DNA of 64,000 bases from Serripes groenlandicus (Eukaryota; Mollusca; Bivalvia; Cardiida; Cardiidae), in NCBI GenBank assembly GCA_031761405.1, contig JASEVX010000007.1:64351573-64415572 (forward strand), written 5' to 3'. The notes under the pieces were generated by a model that ran no database searches, was not told the DNA's origin, and saw only the letters and a program-made list of their open reading frames with translations. The translations under genes were made by a program, and so were the position numbers. Numbering within the stretch: position 1 is the first letter of the stretch; every line of letters begins with the position of its first letter. Positions 37,001 through 45,821 of this stretch are shown in pieces.

Positions 37001-37619
37001 TTCAAAGTCGTCTGCTGCAGAATTGCCGTATGAGGGAAAGGGTTAATAAAAGTAAATAAGATCCTCATCAAAGCCACCTAAATTATTACTTCATTATTAG
37101 GGAACTGAACTGAATTATAGTTTAACCCCTTCCCACATACAGATCATACTTTCTGATGCCTCTACAGCAGGAGACTTCTGAAAACATTTTGGCAAAGGAG
37201 AAATTGCTCATCATGCGCAATTTCTCCTTTTGCCAAAATGTTTACACCTTTATTCAATTATTGTTCTTTCATTTATAGAAGTTTTCTGTATGTTCAACTA
37301 AATGTTTTCAACGTCGTCTGCTGCAGAAGTATTGTATGTGGGAAGGGGTTAAACATGTCTTAGTACCTACATGCAGCTGCAAATAATAAACTGTTAATCG
37401 GATTAACTTAACCATAAATTTTAACTTCATCAAATATCGAACTGGGTGTCGAATAATATAAGGGACGAATAACATTCAAAACTTTGGTACTTTAACAATT
37501 GATACCGAGGCTTATGACAACCAAGTATGATTTAAAGTATGCGGACTCACTTGAAATGTTATCTTAGGTCCTGCTTTCGGATGAAACTCGGAGAAAAACA
37601 AGCATTTTATTTCATTCAT
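27946..37619 (-). CDS. NPRL2: NPRL2 (GATOR1 subunit), partial: five exons found
   Basis: In transcript order: 37619-37551, 35096-35005, 33764-33596, [one exon not found], 29882-29746, 28043-27946. All visible splice sites are GT-AG and phases fit except across the missing exon. Readable blocks: [32 protein letters not shown] then [31 protein letters not shown] then [25 protein letters not shown] then [17 protein letters not shown] then [12 protein letters not shown]. These follow vertebrate NPRL2 block by block. NPRL2 pairs with NPRL3 and DEPDC5 in GATOR1, the Rag GTPase-activating complex that restrains TORC1 at lysosomes. About 35 residues between TQLE and DESC are missing, and everything after LQNLL (the C-terminal ~40%) is absent. 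The gap is 54 bp beyond the last exon. Confidence 0.88.
28044..28707. other. NPRL2 intron with decayed repeats
   Basis: Fragments of the TTAA MITE (CTGCACCAGACGACTTTGAA near 28084) and of a 'GATCCAGATC...CAGTCTGATCTGG' MITE (28308-28650) are visible. No exon was found here. Confidence 0.45.
28708..28933 (+). repeat. piggyBac-like MITE
   Basis: Orientation A, TTAA at both ends. It has lost ~15 bp near the right inner repeat. Confidence 0.75.
28930..29143 (+). repeat. piggyBac-like MITE, left end lost
   Basis: Starts at the TTAA that ends the previous copy but lacks the CCCTTTCC left terminus. The right end GTGGGAAAGGGTTAA is intact. Confidence 0.65.
29205..29432 (-). repeat. piggyBac-like MITE
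   Basis: Orientation B. The left target reads TTGA and the right TTAA, so one base of the target site has mutated. Confidence 0.7.
29525..29734 (-). repeat. piggyBac-like MITE against an NPRL2 splice donor
   Basis: Orientation B, right end GGGAAAGGGTTGA. Only ~11 bp separate it from the NPRL2 exon that ends at 29746, so it lies next to the GTAAAAG donor. Confidence 0.7.
29746..29882 (-). CDS. NPRL2: NPRL2 exon (ESCTIHLKV...WDLTTQQ)
   Basis: 137 nt after acceptor TGTTACAG. Two bases complete a codon, then [20 protein letters not shown] and [20 protein letters not shown], then LTTQQ. It aligns with vertebrate DESNTIHLKV...YDVPVF...QWDLTTQQ. The donor is CAG|GTAAAAG. Confidence 0.9.
30180..30271 (+). 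repeat. Half of a CAGAG-type mariner MITE
   Basis: GGACCAGATAAGGAGGAGAG through GGGTACTCAAAAGAATC matches the left half of 53133-53326. It stops exactly at its centre and is joined to a MITE that lacks its own left end. Confidence 0.65.
30272..30484 (-). repeat. piggyBac-like MITE, left end lost
   Basis: Orientation B from ATATGACAATTCTGCAGCAG to GAGAGAAAGGGTTAA. The missing left TTAA-CCCTTTCC and the missing right half of the preceding MITE suggest one deletion joined the two. Confidence 0.7.
30485..31187. other. NPRL2 intron, nothing supported
   Basis: Short frames on both strands; no splice-bounded segment resembles the missing NPRL2 exon. Confidence 0.4.
31188..31303 (-). repeat. piggyBac-like MITE, left half
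   Basis: CCCTTTCCCTAATAAAACAA then CTGCAGCAGACAACTTTGAA; it is cut where the next copy begins. Confidence 0.6.
31304..31525 (+). repeat. piggyBac-like MITE, complete
   Basis: Orientation A, clean TTAA ends. It appears to have landed in, and truncated, the fragment before it. Confidence 0.75.
31605..31834 (-). repeat. piggyBac-like MITE, complete
   Basis: Orientation B, 230 bp, TTAA at both ends. Confidence 0.8.
32060..33575 (+). repeat. Nested tandem-repeat element (two arrays)
   Basis: The outer element has ~145 bp units with 'TGCCAACTTGCCCTAAAACT' and 'GTATAAGATGTAAxTATATTCC' (near 32560, 32700 and 33410). It ends near 33575 with GACGCCGGGGCGAGTAGTAA and AGCTAAAAA. It is interrupted at ~32790-33320 by a second array of 152-bp units (starts 32803, 32955, 33107) with 'GGTCAAAGGTCAAGGTCG' and 'GGTACTGACAGAAAGGTCAT'. 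That array is closed by a CAGACAGACGTG tract and GTGATTCCGGGGGCATAAC. Both look like Helentron-associated tandem elements. Confidence 0.65.
33596..33764 (-). CDS. NPRL2: NPRL2 exon (IIGCPVC...LTQLE)
   Basis: 169 nt after acceptor TCTACAG: one base completes Val, then [40 protein letters not shown] and [16 protein letters not shown]. It aligns with vertebrate [20 protein letters not shown]. The donor is GAG|GTGGGT, phase 0. It is part of the longin-like N-terminal domain. Confidence 0.9.
33877..34105 (+). repeat. piggyBac-like MITE, complete but diverged
   Basis: Orientation A with TTAA at both ends and a right end of GAGAAAGGG. Confidence 0.7.
34447..34676 (+). repeat. piggyBac-like MITE, complete
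   Basis: Orientation A, 230 bp, right end GAGGCAAAGGGTTAA (one change). Confidence 0.8.
34767..34968. repeat. Fold-back piggyBac-like MITE (two left halves)
   Basis: Both ends carry the LEFT half of the family: ...GACGCCTCTGCAGCAGACAG... to GACGAAATTGCTCAAAAC on the left, and its reverse complement on the right. They are joined by a short AGTTAAAGTTAATTAAAG centre. The result is a near-perfect ~95-bp-arm palindrome, still bounded by TTAA. Ordinary copies have distinct left and right halves. Confidence 0.8.
35005..35096 (-). CDS. NPRL2: NPRL2 exon ([11 protein letters not shown]...YIITKPELQ)
   Basis: 92 nt, acceptor TTCTTTCAG, encoding [20 protein letters not shown] and [10 protein letters not shown] plus two bases of Val; donor AGT|GTAAGT. 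It aligns with vertebrate VPEDFISRELF and [15 protein letters not shown]. Confidence 0.92.
35213..36494 (+). repeat. Minisatellite, ~62-70 bp unit, interrupted by a SINE
   Basis: Roughly fifteen units read AGTCCAGGTTTCTGTACTCG, GAATGTGATTTTATATTTTG and ACTGTTCGCATCC(T)AGTACAGT. One unit lies at 35213-35279, the rest at 35573-36494. The last three shorten to ~45 bp. It sits between NPRL2 exons 1 and 2. The 80-aa minus frame at 36059-36301 is repeat translation. Confidence 0.8.
35280..35572 (+). repeat. SINE family 1 inserted in the minisatellite
   Basis: Full-length: head CCCGGTAGCTCAGTTGGTAA (A box), B box GTTTGAATCCC, and tail GGCGTTAAACCCCAATCAAT. The flanks CCAGGTTTTTGTAC (35266-35279) and CCAGGTTTCTGTAC (35573-35586) form a 14-bp target duplication with one difference. 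Part of that match could be the minisatellite's own periodicity. Confidence 0.8.
36637..36818 (-). repeat. piggyBac-like MITE, internally deleted
   Basis: Orientation B, ~180 bp. It lost the central palindrome and ends at the TTAA shared with the next copy. Confidence 0.7.
36815..37046 (+). repeat. piggyBac-like MITE, complete, abutting
   Basis: Orientation A. Its left TTAA is also the right TTAA of the previous copy, so the second insertion used the first element's target duplication. Confidence 0.8.
37122..37352 (+). repeat. piggyBac-like MITE, complete
   Basis: Orientation A, TTAA at both ends. It lies 200 bp from the NPRL2 first exon donor, inside intron 1. Confidence 0.75.
37551..37619 (-). 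CDS. NPRL2: NPRL2 exon 1 (start)
   Basis: 69 nt from ATG to [29 protein letters not shown] then TFQ. It aligns with vertebrate ECIFFSEFHPTLGPKITYQ, three residues shorter at the N-terminus. A second ATG four bases on is out of frame and stops at once. The start context GAAATGA is acceptable. Confidence 0.88.
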
Positions 37620-38843
37620 TTCGATTCCGAGTGTTTATAGTACGGTAGTGTATATTATACGATAGTGTGGGGGAAATGACACGCCGGGTACCTGAGCTCG
37701 TGAACTCGATTTGCAATCGGATATCTTCGGCTAAACTCGTAAACTACACTCGTTTGATTTTCGGGACACATATGAAGTTTGAGTATATATACAAATTTTA
37801 AACATTGTCGGAATTGAAGAATTAGCTTGCATTAGAAACTTGCCTTCCACGAAGACTGTCTTATTTTTTTGCATAAAAATACAAGCCTGAACATTTTTTC
37901 AGTTTGATTTATTTATTATAAAGGATTGTCCGCCCAGAATGGGTAGTGAATGTTCTTTTTATTATTCACTTACTAGTTCAGTTATGACCCGTAATAGTAC
38001 TTCGATATTTAAAAAGTTCCTTTTCACACAGCCAGACTTTGTCAGTTAGGCCTACTCTACCCTTCTCCGAGGCATCCTCGGTTCGATACGATTCGATATT
38101 CCAATACATAAATGGTTGACCATAAATTTAGAAATAACCAGAGACCTAAAATTACAATGTTATTTCTGATTTCTGGTTAAACAAATATTGCTACCGCAGA
38201 AATCTAAATAAAACATATTAAAAAGCAGAGAATAAAAAAAAACCTTGCACAAGCTATCATTTACAGAAGGCCCCCCCCCCCCCCGCCCCCCCCACCCCCA
38301 GTCAGTGGATTGTCGACTAAATGGGACATGATTATTTGCAAGGTGGTGCAGGGCTATACCTCAAAGGTCAAGGATATGAAGTTTAATAACAACAATATGT
38401 TGAGATTAAGCTCGACCAAACAATGGTTCCTTACAGGGCCAATGCATTCTTCAAAAGCATGTAAGAGGTTTGACTTTATCCATAACGGCAAGAGCTTTCT
38501 TGACTGATTTTAGCTTCTACAGGCAACATTAGATTTCTAAAGTAGCCCGCTGGGCATAATAATAATTGTTCAACTAACAAATTAGCGTCACATCCAAGGC
38601 TTAATATTGCCCAAAGATCTTATTTTTTTACATTATAATTATATGTCAAAGGAAGGAAACCGACTATGTGAGGTTGTGTGGGCTTTAACTTAAACTGATC
38701 GCAGGTAAATACAATTTCATAGGTGCTTTTACCTATGATTGATTGCCTCAATAAACAAACGATATCTCCTGTTTTCATAGGATCTTAAATTGTTTTTAAA
38801 AAATTCGACCAGTAATGATATTTCATTTCATTTTCATTTTATA
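37620..38843. other. NPRL2 upstream flank, no gene recognised
   Basis: Probably holds the NPRL2 promoter. No TATA box is evident, and the sequence upstream of the ATG is comparatively CpG-bearing (CACGCCGGG, ACGGTAG). A poly-C run lies at 38271-38299. Confidence 0.4.
38271..38299. repeat. Poly-C tract
   Basis: C14-G-C8-A-C5; low-complexity, and a possible assembly weak point like the poly-G at 27586. Confidence 0.85.
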
Positions 38844-39852
38844 AGCTCACCTGAGCACGAAGTCCTAAGATGTGAGCTATTGTGATCACTCTCCGTCCGT
38901 TGTCCGTAAAAAATGTTCCTTATGTGATGCCCTTTCAAGATTGTTCAAAGAAATTAATTCCTTGCAGAACTCTGGTTGCCATAGCAACCGAAATGATTTT
39001 AAAAATAAATAAAATATTCTTGTCTTAAAGCGAAAGGCATATAGATGTGACTTGATGTGAAGCATTGTCTAGTGGTCCTCTACCAAGATTGTTCAAATTA
39101 TTATCCTGGGGTCAACATCGGCCCTGCCCCGGGGATCAACTGTTTTACAAAGAGATGTATAGAGAAAAGCTTTGAAATTTTTCTTGTCTGAAACCGAAAG
39201 GCTTAGATAATTGGTGAGAAGCAATGTTTAGTAGTTCTCTACCAAGAGTATTCAAATTATTCCCCTAGTGTGAAAATAGACCCCGTCCCGGGGTTCACCT
39301 GTTTAACATAGAGATAAACAGGGAAAAACTTAGATATTTGGTGTGTAGCATTATCTCGTAGTCCTCTTCCAATATTGTTAAAATTATGCACTTGGGGTCA
39401 ATATTGGCCCCACCCGAGAGTCAACTGTTTTACATAGATATATTTAGCGAAAAGCTTCACTTGTTTTTAAAAGAGATTTATAGGAAAACTTTGAAAATCT
39501 TCTTGTCTGAAACCAAAATACCTTTAGCTTTGATGTTTTTTATGTAGCATTGTCTAGTGGTCCTCTTCAAAGATTGTTCAAATTATGCCCTTGTCAAAAG
39601 TGGCCACGCCTCAGGGTTCACCTTACATGAGAGATGTAGGAAAAACTTTAAAATATTCTTATCTGAAACAGACCTATGCGTTTCCCTATGTCATATTAAT
39701 TTGACAACAGACGGACAACATTGGTTGGGTTATTTTGCGTTCTGTCAAATGGAACTATACTTGACATTGGGCCTGTTGTATTAGCTTACCTGACCGCATT
39801 ATAAATCACGTTGAATAGGTGAGTGATCCAGGGCCATCATTGCCATCTTGTT
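38844..39852 (+). repeat. 'GCTCACCTGAGC' repeat, long copy
   Basis: Starts AGCTCACCTGAGCACGAAGT, then GTGAGCTATTGTGATCAC and TCCGTCCGTTGTCC. Three or four ~170 bp units follow with 'CTTGTCTGAAACCGAAAG' and 'CAAGATTGTTCAAATTAT'. It ends GGTGAGTGATCCAGGGCCAT then CTTG. The start and end carry inverted CTCACCT/AGGTGAG. Confidence 0.65.
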
Positions 39853-40490
39853 TTCTTTATATTGCTCGTTAGGTACATTGCAAACAACTTTTTTCATTGG
39901 ATCTTTTTGAAAATTGCACAAACTTTATTTGTTTCCTCGCCTGTGTAAACCATACATTAAAAGATGAACACATTAATTCATTGTTTCTTGATAGAAGATT
40001 AAAGAGACAGACTTGCAATTATATGAAGGGAAAACTTATTGGGTTTCAATTTTTACAGAATCATGACTCTTTTCAAACCCGATTCTAAGGGTTGTGCACA
40101 TGGGAAGATAATTAAGATTCAGATATAACGGGCCCCAGGGACGTAGCAAAAAACTTATCTACGATCCTGTATTAAGTAAGCATGTCGTCGCGAGTATGTA
40201 AACAAGTATAGAAGGTTTCTCGTAAAAGCAAGACAGTAAATAATAAATATTAATTTCTGTCCACAACAAAATATAGAAGACAAGCGATACATGTCGTTTC
40301 GTTACAGTTTCGTGTCAGTCACTCAGTATAAAAAGAACAATTTTCACTGATAAAAACACGAAATTGATAATATCTTATAACATCTGGCAACATTCACAAA
40401 CAGTAAGGATCGTTTAGTTCCTTATTGTTTCCTTTTATTTCAACTCAAATTTCAGAGGTTACATTCTATTCCCTCGATGTTTTCTTAAAA
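39853..40490. other. Intergenic, nothing supported
   Basis: Short frames only; no repeat family recognised with confidence. Confidence 0.35.
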
Positions 40491-40492
40491 TG

Positions 40493-40729
40493 AGCCGTCC
40501 CACGAGAAAACCAACATTATGGACTCTGCGTAATGTATCAACCCAGATCAGGCTTATCCGGGCTGACACATTCCGTCTCAGGGAGATAAGTGTAGTTATA
40601 CATGAAACAGAAAATCCACAGGAGGTGAAAATTGTCTGTCCGTGTTAGCCTGCGCGGCATGCTTAGTCTGATCCTGGTCGATGCTTTACGCAGAGTCCAC
40701 AATGTTGGTTTTCTCGCGGGACGGCTCAA
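40493..40729. repeat. MITE with ~40-bp inverted ends (GAGCCGTCCC family)
   Basis: The left end GAGCCGTCCCACGAGAAAAC with CAACATTATGGACTCTGCGT is mirrored by ACGCAGAGTCCACAATGTTG with GTTTTCTCGCGGGACGGCTC. It is ~237 bp, with an internal 'GATCAGGCTTATCCGGGC' / 'GCATGCTTAGTCTGATCC' pair. Confidence 0.8.
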
Positions 40730-40762
40730 ATATACTATCAGGTAAACGGTAAATCTGTTTGA

Positions 40763-41030
40763 ATTAACCGTTTCGTGAGTGTATCAACTACAGCAGGTGA
40801 CTTCGAAAATATCCAGGGCAAATCTCGAAAAATGATAGTAGAATAATTGATCAGAGTTAAAAAATAATGTGACAAAAGAAGGAATTACGCATTATGTACT
40901 TTTGCTAAAATTCTATATATTGAGTTTGAGTTTTTGGAAATATATACCTACTTGTATTTAATTAAAGATGTCTTCGGACAAGACGTATTCATGTCAAAGC
41001 CAACACTTTCGTATGGGAAGGCACATATGA
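40763..41030. repeat. piggyBac-like MITE, degenerate
   Basis: Weak landmarks only (TAACCGTTTCGTGAGTG, CAGCAGGTGACTTCGAAAAT, ATGTGACAAAAGAAGGAATT). Confidence 0.4.
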
Positions 41031-41222
41031 GCCGTTCAATGAGAAAACCAACGTTATGAACTCTGCATAATGTATCGACCCAGATCGGTCGACACATTCT
41101 TTCTCAGGGGGATAGAGGTAAAGAGTAATGCTTCATGAAACAGAAAATCTACAGAAGGCGAAAAGTATCGGTCCTGGTTAGGCTGATCCGGTCGATACTT
41201 TACGCCGAGTCCAAACTGTTGG
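41031..41222. repeat. MITE, GAGCCGTCCC family, second copy
   Basis: GAGCCGTTCAATGAGAAAAC then CAACGTTATGAACTCTGC is mirrored by ACGCCGAGTCCAAACTGTTG then GCTC. It is the same family as 40493-40729, shorter and more diverged. Confidence 0.7.
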
Positions 41223-42960
41223 CTCATATATAAATGAGCAGCGTCAGATTAAACATCCTCTAAAAATAAGTGGGCCTCACTTCTAGCTTTAGTCAGGAGA
41301 TCCATGTTTGCCTATGCAACATATAAGGTGGACAATGGTGATTCTGGCGATACGGCATAGGCTCACTTGAATATAGTCACTGTATGCAGATGAGTTAAGA
41401 CTCCAAATCCGTAGACGCGGCTAGAATTTCTGTGATAAAGAAACGATTTTATTCCACACATTTTGGTTCTATATTTCCTGTAGAGATGTTACTCGTACAT
41501 ACATTCGTATTAATTAGTCGCCGGGCAGAAGCCCGCGACTTCTATTTTTAATAGCTTTTCGGAAAGCACATGGGAGGAGGGATAATTATTGGAAAGAAAC
41601 ACATTAAGATGTTTTGAACATATTACAATTGTGTTTGTTTAAAAACACTAAGTAATGACACATCTAAAATGGAATAAACATTTCGATGTTTTAGGTATTT
41701 TTAGTTTCATTTTGTTGACTCGCATTTCTGTTTTTTTGTTTTATTTACGAAGACAAAACAGTCCCTATTAGCTAGACTGGGATACTTTATTTTCATAAAC
41801 TATGTAATCAAAAGGCGATAACTACAAACCTTTACGTCGCACAGTCAAAATTTTTACATACGCGCACCTGCTTGCTTTTATGTAAGTCACGTCGAATTCT
41901 CCTTTTAATAGATAAGTATCAACATAAACTGGTAACAGAAACAAATAAGAATTTTTTTTGTGAAAATATGTCTCAAATATAAGCCTGTTTGTCGGTCGTG
42001 AACGTCGAAACGCTTTTTCCTCAGTTTGTGACCTAGTTTCATATTGCCAAAATGTAAACAAAGCGAAGTAACCGGAAGTAAAATGTAAACTTAGAAAAGT
42101 GACTTATGCAGACAAAAAATGTCGCACGACAAATTGATTTCTTAAACGTCACGAATCGACATGGGTCGAATGTAGGAGAAAGAAAGATACTATAGAAATG
42201 CTTTTTTCTCTCGAATGCAGTGGAATAAAACATGCACTAAAGCTTTGCCTGATTTTTTATTCACTTCGATGTCTGACACTCGACTCGATCTTGAAACAAA
42301 GGTCAACATTTTGAAAAAATGCTCAAACACCTTATTACAGATAGATAGCTAATATTACACACTTAAATGATTAAATATATGTGATATTAAATGTTCATTT
42401 GGCTTGAAACAAATTAAGAGAAGAACAAACTCTGATAAACAATATATTTAGAAATAAAGAAAAACTGCTCTTTCGCACCCAATTAATTTCATACTTGCCA
42501 CCTATTAAGGTGTGGTCTACTTTTTAAACATATGAGGATAAATTTTAACATCTGTGAAATATTTATTATAATTATAATTAAAAAGGAGGAAGTTAATGTC
42601 TTCAGCAATTTAACCGTTTTCTCAATGTTTTAAGCATTTAAAGGTTCTCATTGTTGCTTCAGACATGGAAAGGGTTTATTAGCTTTTTATTGCAGGTAGA
42701 TTTAAATCCCAAAATGTATTAATTTGTTGTGGTTTTATTGACAAATAAAAAACATCCAAAATCCTGACCAAAAGATATCCTGAAATTTGTAGATCTATGT
42801 GGAATTTAAAAAATCCTGGAATTAGTCCTTATGAAAACATTATGTGTATGTTTAGACTAATGAAAGTCAAGAATACATGTGTGTTAACAAATTAATCAAT
42901 GCAGTCTTTTCCGGCGACATTGATGCCTTGCATCAACTTTCTCTTGTATATATTGTAATA
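41223..42960. other. Intergenic, nothing supported
   Basis: AT-rich; minus frames of 79 and 64 aa (41822-42061, 42039-42233) lack recognisable features. Confidence 0.35.
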
Positions 42961-44453
42961 GATTGATAGATTGAGAACTGTGAACCTTTTAAGAGCAGGA
43001 GTACGCGACACCGTTTTTGTATCATTAAATATATTAGGAAGTGTGAACTCTTTGAGAGCAGGACTACGCGACACCGTTTTTGTATCATTAAATATATTAG
43101 GAATTGTGAACTCTTTTAGAGCAAGACTACGTGACACCGTTTTTGTATCATTAAATAGATTGATAGATCGGGAACTGTGAACCCTTTGAGAGAAGGAATA
43201 TATTGTAATAGATTGATAGATTGAGAACTGTGAACCCTTTAAGAGCAGGAGTACGCGACACCGTTTTTGTATCATTAAATATATTAGGAATTGTGAACTC
43301 TTTGAGAGCAGGACTACGCGACACCGTTTTTGTATCATTAAATAGATTGATAGATCGGGAACTGTGAACCCTTTAAGAGAAGGACTACGTACGCGACACC
43401 GTTTTTGTATCATTAAATAGAATAAGATTGGGAACTGTGAACCCTTTAAGGGCTGGTGAATGCGACACCGTTTTTGTATCATTAAATAGATTAGGAATTG
43501 TGAACCCTTTGAGAGCAAGACTACGCGACACCGTTTTTGTATCATTAAATAGATTGATAGATCGGGAACTGTGAACCCTTTAAGAGAAGGACTACGTACG
43601 CGACACCGTTTTTGTATCATTAAATAGAATAAGATTGGGAACTGTGAACCCTTTAAGGGCTGGTGAATGCGACACCGTTTTTGTATCATTAAATATATTC
43701 GGAATTGTGAACCCTTTAAGAGCAAGGCTACGCGACACCGTTTTTGTATCATTAAATAAATATAATTGTGAACTCTTTGAGAACAGGACTACGCGACATC
43801 GTTTTTGTATCATTGAACAGATTGATAGATCGGGAACTGTTTGAGAGCAGGACTACGCGACACCGTTTTTGTATCATTAAATATATTAGGAATTGTGAAC
43901 CCTTTAAGAGCAAGACTACGCGACACCGTTTTTGTATCATTAAGTAGATTGATAGATCGGGAACTGTGAACCCTTTGAGAGCAAGACTACGCGACACCGT
44001 TTTTGTATCATTTAATATGTTGATAGATTGGGAACTGTGAACCCTTTAAGGGCTGGTGAATGCGACACCGTTTTTGTATCATTAAATATATTAGGAATTG
44101 TGAACCCTTTAAGAGCAGGACTACGCGACACCGTTTTTGTATCATTAAGTAGATTGATAGATCGGGAACTGTGAACCCTTTGAGAGCAAGACTACGCGAC
44201 ACCGTTTTTGTATCATTTAATATGTTGATAGATTGGGAACTGTGAACCCTTTGAAGGCAGGTCAACGCGACACCGTTTTTGTATCATTAAATAGATTAGG
44301 AACTGTGAACCCTTTGAGAGCAGGACTACACGACAACGTTTCTGTATCATTAAATAGAATAAGATTGGGAACTGTGAACCGTTTGAGGGCAGGTCAACGC
44401 GACACCGTTTTTGTATCATTTAATAGATTGTGAACTTTGACCCTTTTGAGAGC
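42961..44453 (+). repeat. Minisatellite of ~21 units, 61-74 bp
   Basis: Each unit has a highly conserved core CGACACCGTTTTTGTATCAT then TAAATA, and a variable part GAACTGTGAACCCTTTGAGA then GCAGGACTACG. Two linker types alternate: short (TATTAGGAATTG) and long (GATTGATAGATCGGGAAC). Core sites include 43007, 43070, 43133, 43258, 43322, 43396, 43466, 43529, 43603, 43673, 43736, 43861, 43924, 43997, 44067, 44128, 44201, 44270 and 44402. Open frames run through it on both strands, the longest being 286 aa on minus (42892-43752, repeating LMIQKRCRVVLLSKGSQF). Confidence 0.88.
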
Positions 44454-45402
44454 AACATAAATATTTATTAGAAATACTTTATTATGCAAAAAATGAAAAC
44501 TGGATCGATACCGTGCTCAACATCTATGCTTTATTTTGACCTTGAAAGACATCGACCTCACGTGAATTGTTTATTCCAATACAGTCGGAACGCTCTACAT
44601 TCAGCGCTTATCTATCTCAGTTATTTACCGTTATCTTACCTGTTTTAGGCCGAACAATTTGGTCAGCGACAGTATGAGTGGCTGACGCACATGTCAATAT
44701 GAGACCACCTGTATAGGGCAGTCAGCTCATATATATATATATATATATACATATATACGAGCGGACGAGGTAAAGTGACTGGTTTGTGTGAGATTTAGGA
44801 AAACCTACGATCTGGGGATACTGTTTTTGTAAGAAGCTACGTTTATATACAGACGGTGATGACTGTTGAAATTGTAATTCACATGCGTCGTTAAGCCTTC
44901 TCCGTTTTGAGTTTATAAACAATTAATAACCAATTCAGTAGAAGGGTTCTCTATTTTACTGTTTAGACTAGATACAGTATGAATATCGCTTAACTAAACA
45001 TGTATATACATTAAATTAATATACCGGCCTTTGTCTTTTTTTTTAATTTGTAAAACTCACACATGTATAACGAGTGTAAAAAGGGACGTTTTAAATGTCA
45101 TTAACTTTATCTTAATATACTTAATAGACAACGAGAAATCCCGATATGTGGTTACACTGGCAGGTCTAAATATCTCCTTGTGCTAAATTTCGAAGCATTC
45201 CTACAGGAAGCCGCCTGCTGGCTTCCAATAAGTGGAATATGTACTTAAACAGACGATGATTTTTAGTTTATTCGCATAAGACTGTAGGGCTCGTAAATTA
45301 CTCATAAATATTTCTATGAGGTCACGATAACCGGCATCACACTTAATATGCGTTCTTGTTTACCAGAAATAGATATCACCTATACACATATTAGTCCATT
45401 AA
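44454..45402. other. Intergenic, nothing supported
   Basis: Includes a (TA)n tract at ~44731-44753. No frame or repeat family was recognised. Confidence 0.4.
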
Positions 45403-45697
45403 AGCCGAGCCCCGGTAGCTCAGTCGGTAGCAACGCGGACTGTCAATCCAGCGGTTGTGAGTTCGAATCCCGGTTGACCAACTTTCTCTCCGACGTTTGA
45501 CAAAAGTCAATGCGACATATGCGCCATTTGTCTTCCACCAATGGGCTAAGTCTATGTGGAAAAGCAGCCAGTTGCTTGGGAAGATTGTTGTGTGGAGTAC
45601 TGGTGTGAGAAAACCAGGAGACACATGATTAGGTTAACTGGCCGCCGTGATATGACTAAGAACATGTTAAAAACGGCGTTAAACCGTCAATCAATCA
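45403..45697 (+). repeat. SINE family 1, full-length
   Basis: Head CCCCGGTAGCTCAGTCGGTA, B box GTTCGAATCCCGG, body and GTTAAACCGTCAATCAATCA tail. It ends ~108 bp before the CBLL1 start codon, so it may contribute to that promoter. Confidence 0.8.
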
Positions 45698-45805
45698 ATA
45701 GTTCTTTTTAACATTCTATCACAATCGATTCCGGTTTATACCGGTCTTTGACCTAAACTGCAATGATTTTGACCAATGAAATTGCGTTAATCAAGTTTAT
45801 TCAAG

Positions 45806-45821
45806 ATGGACGTCAATCCCG
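45806..45821 (+). CDS. CBLL1: CBLL1 exon 1 (MDVNP)
   Basis: Only 16 coding bases: AAG-ATGG context, then CCCG|GTAAGTT. It is chosen because exon 2 has no in-frame Met and because its phase 1 end joins exon 2 as MDVNPDVELESE. A different upstream exon is possible. Confidence 0.65.

Noticed and set aside
42892..43752. 286-aa minus-strand protein
   Set aside because: It lies wholly in the minisatellite, with equally open frames on the opposite strand and no start context or splice support.
42961..44453. CRISPR-like array (conserved ~26-nt core with variable spacers)
   Set aside because: The spacers are not unique. They are two recurring linker types, and this is animal intergenic DNA. It is a minisatellite.
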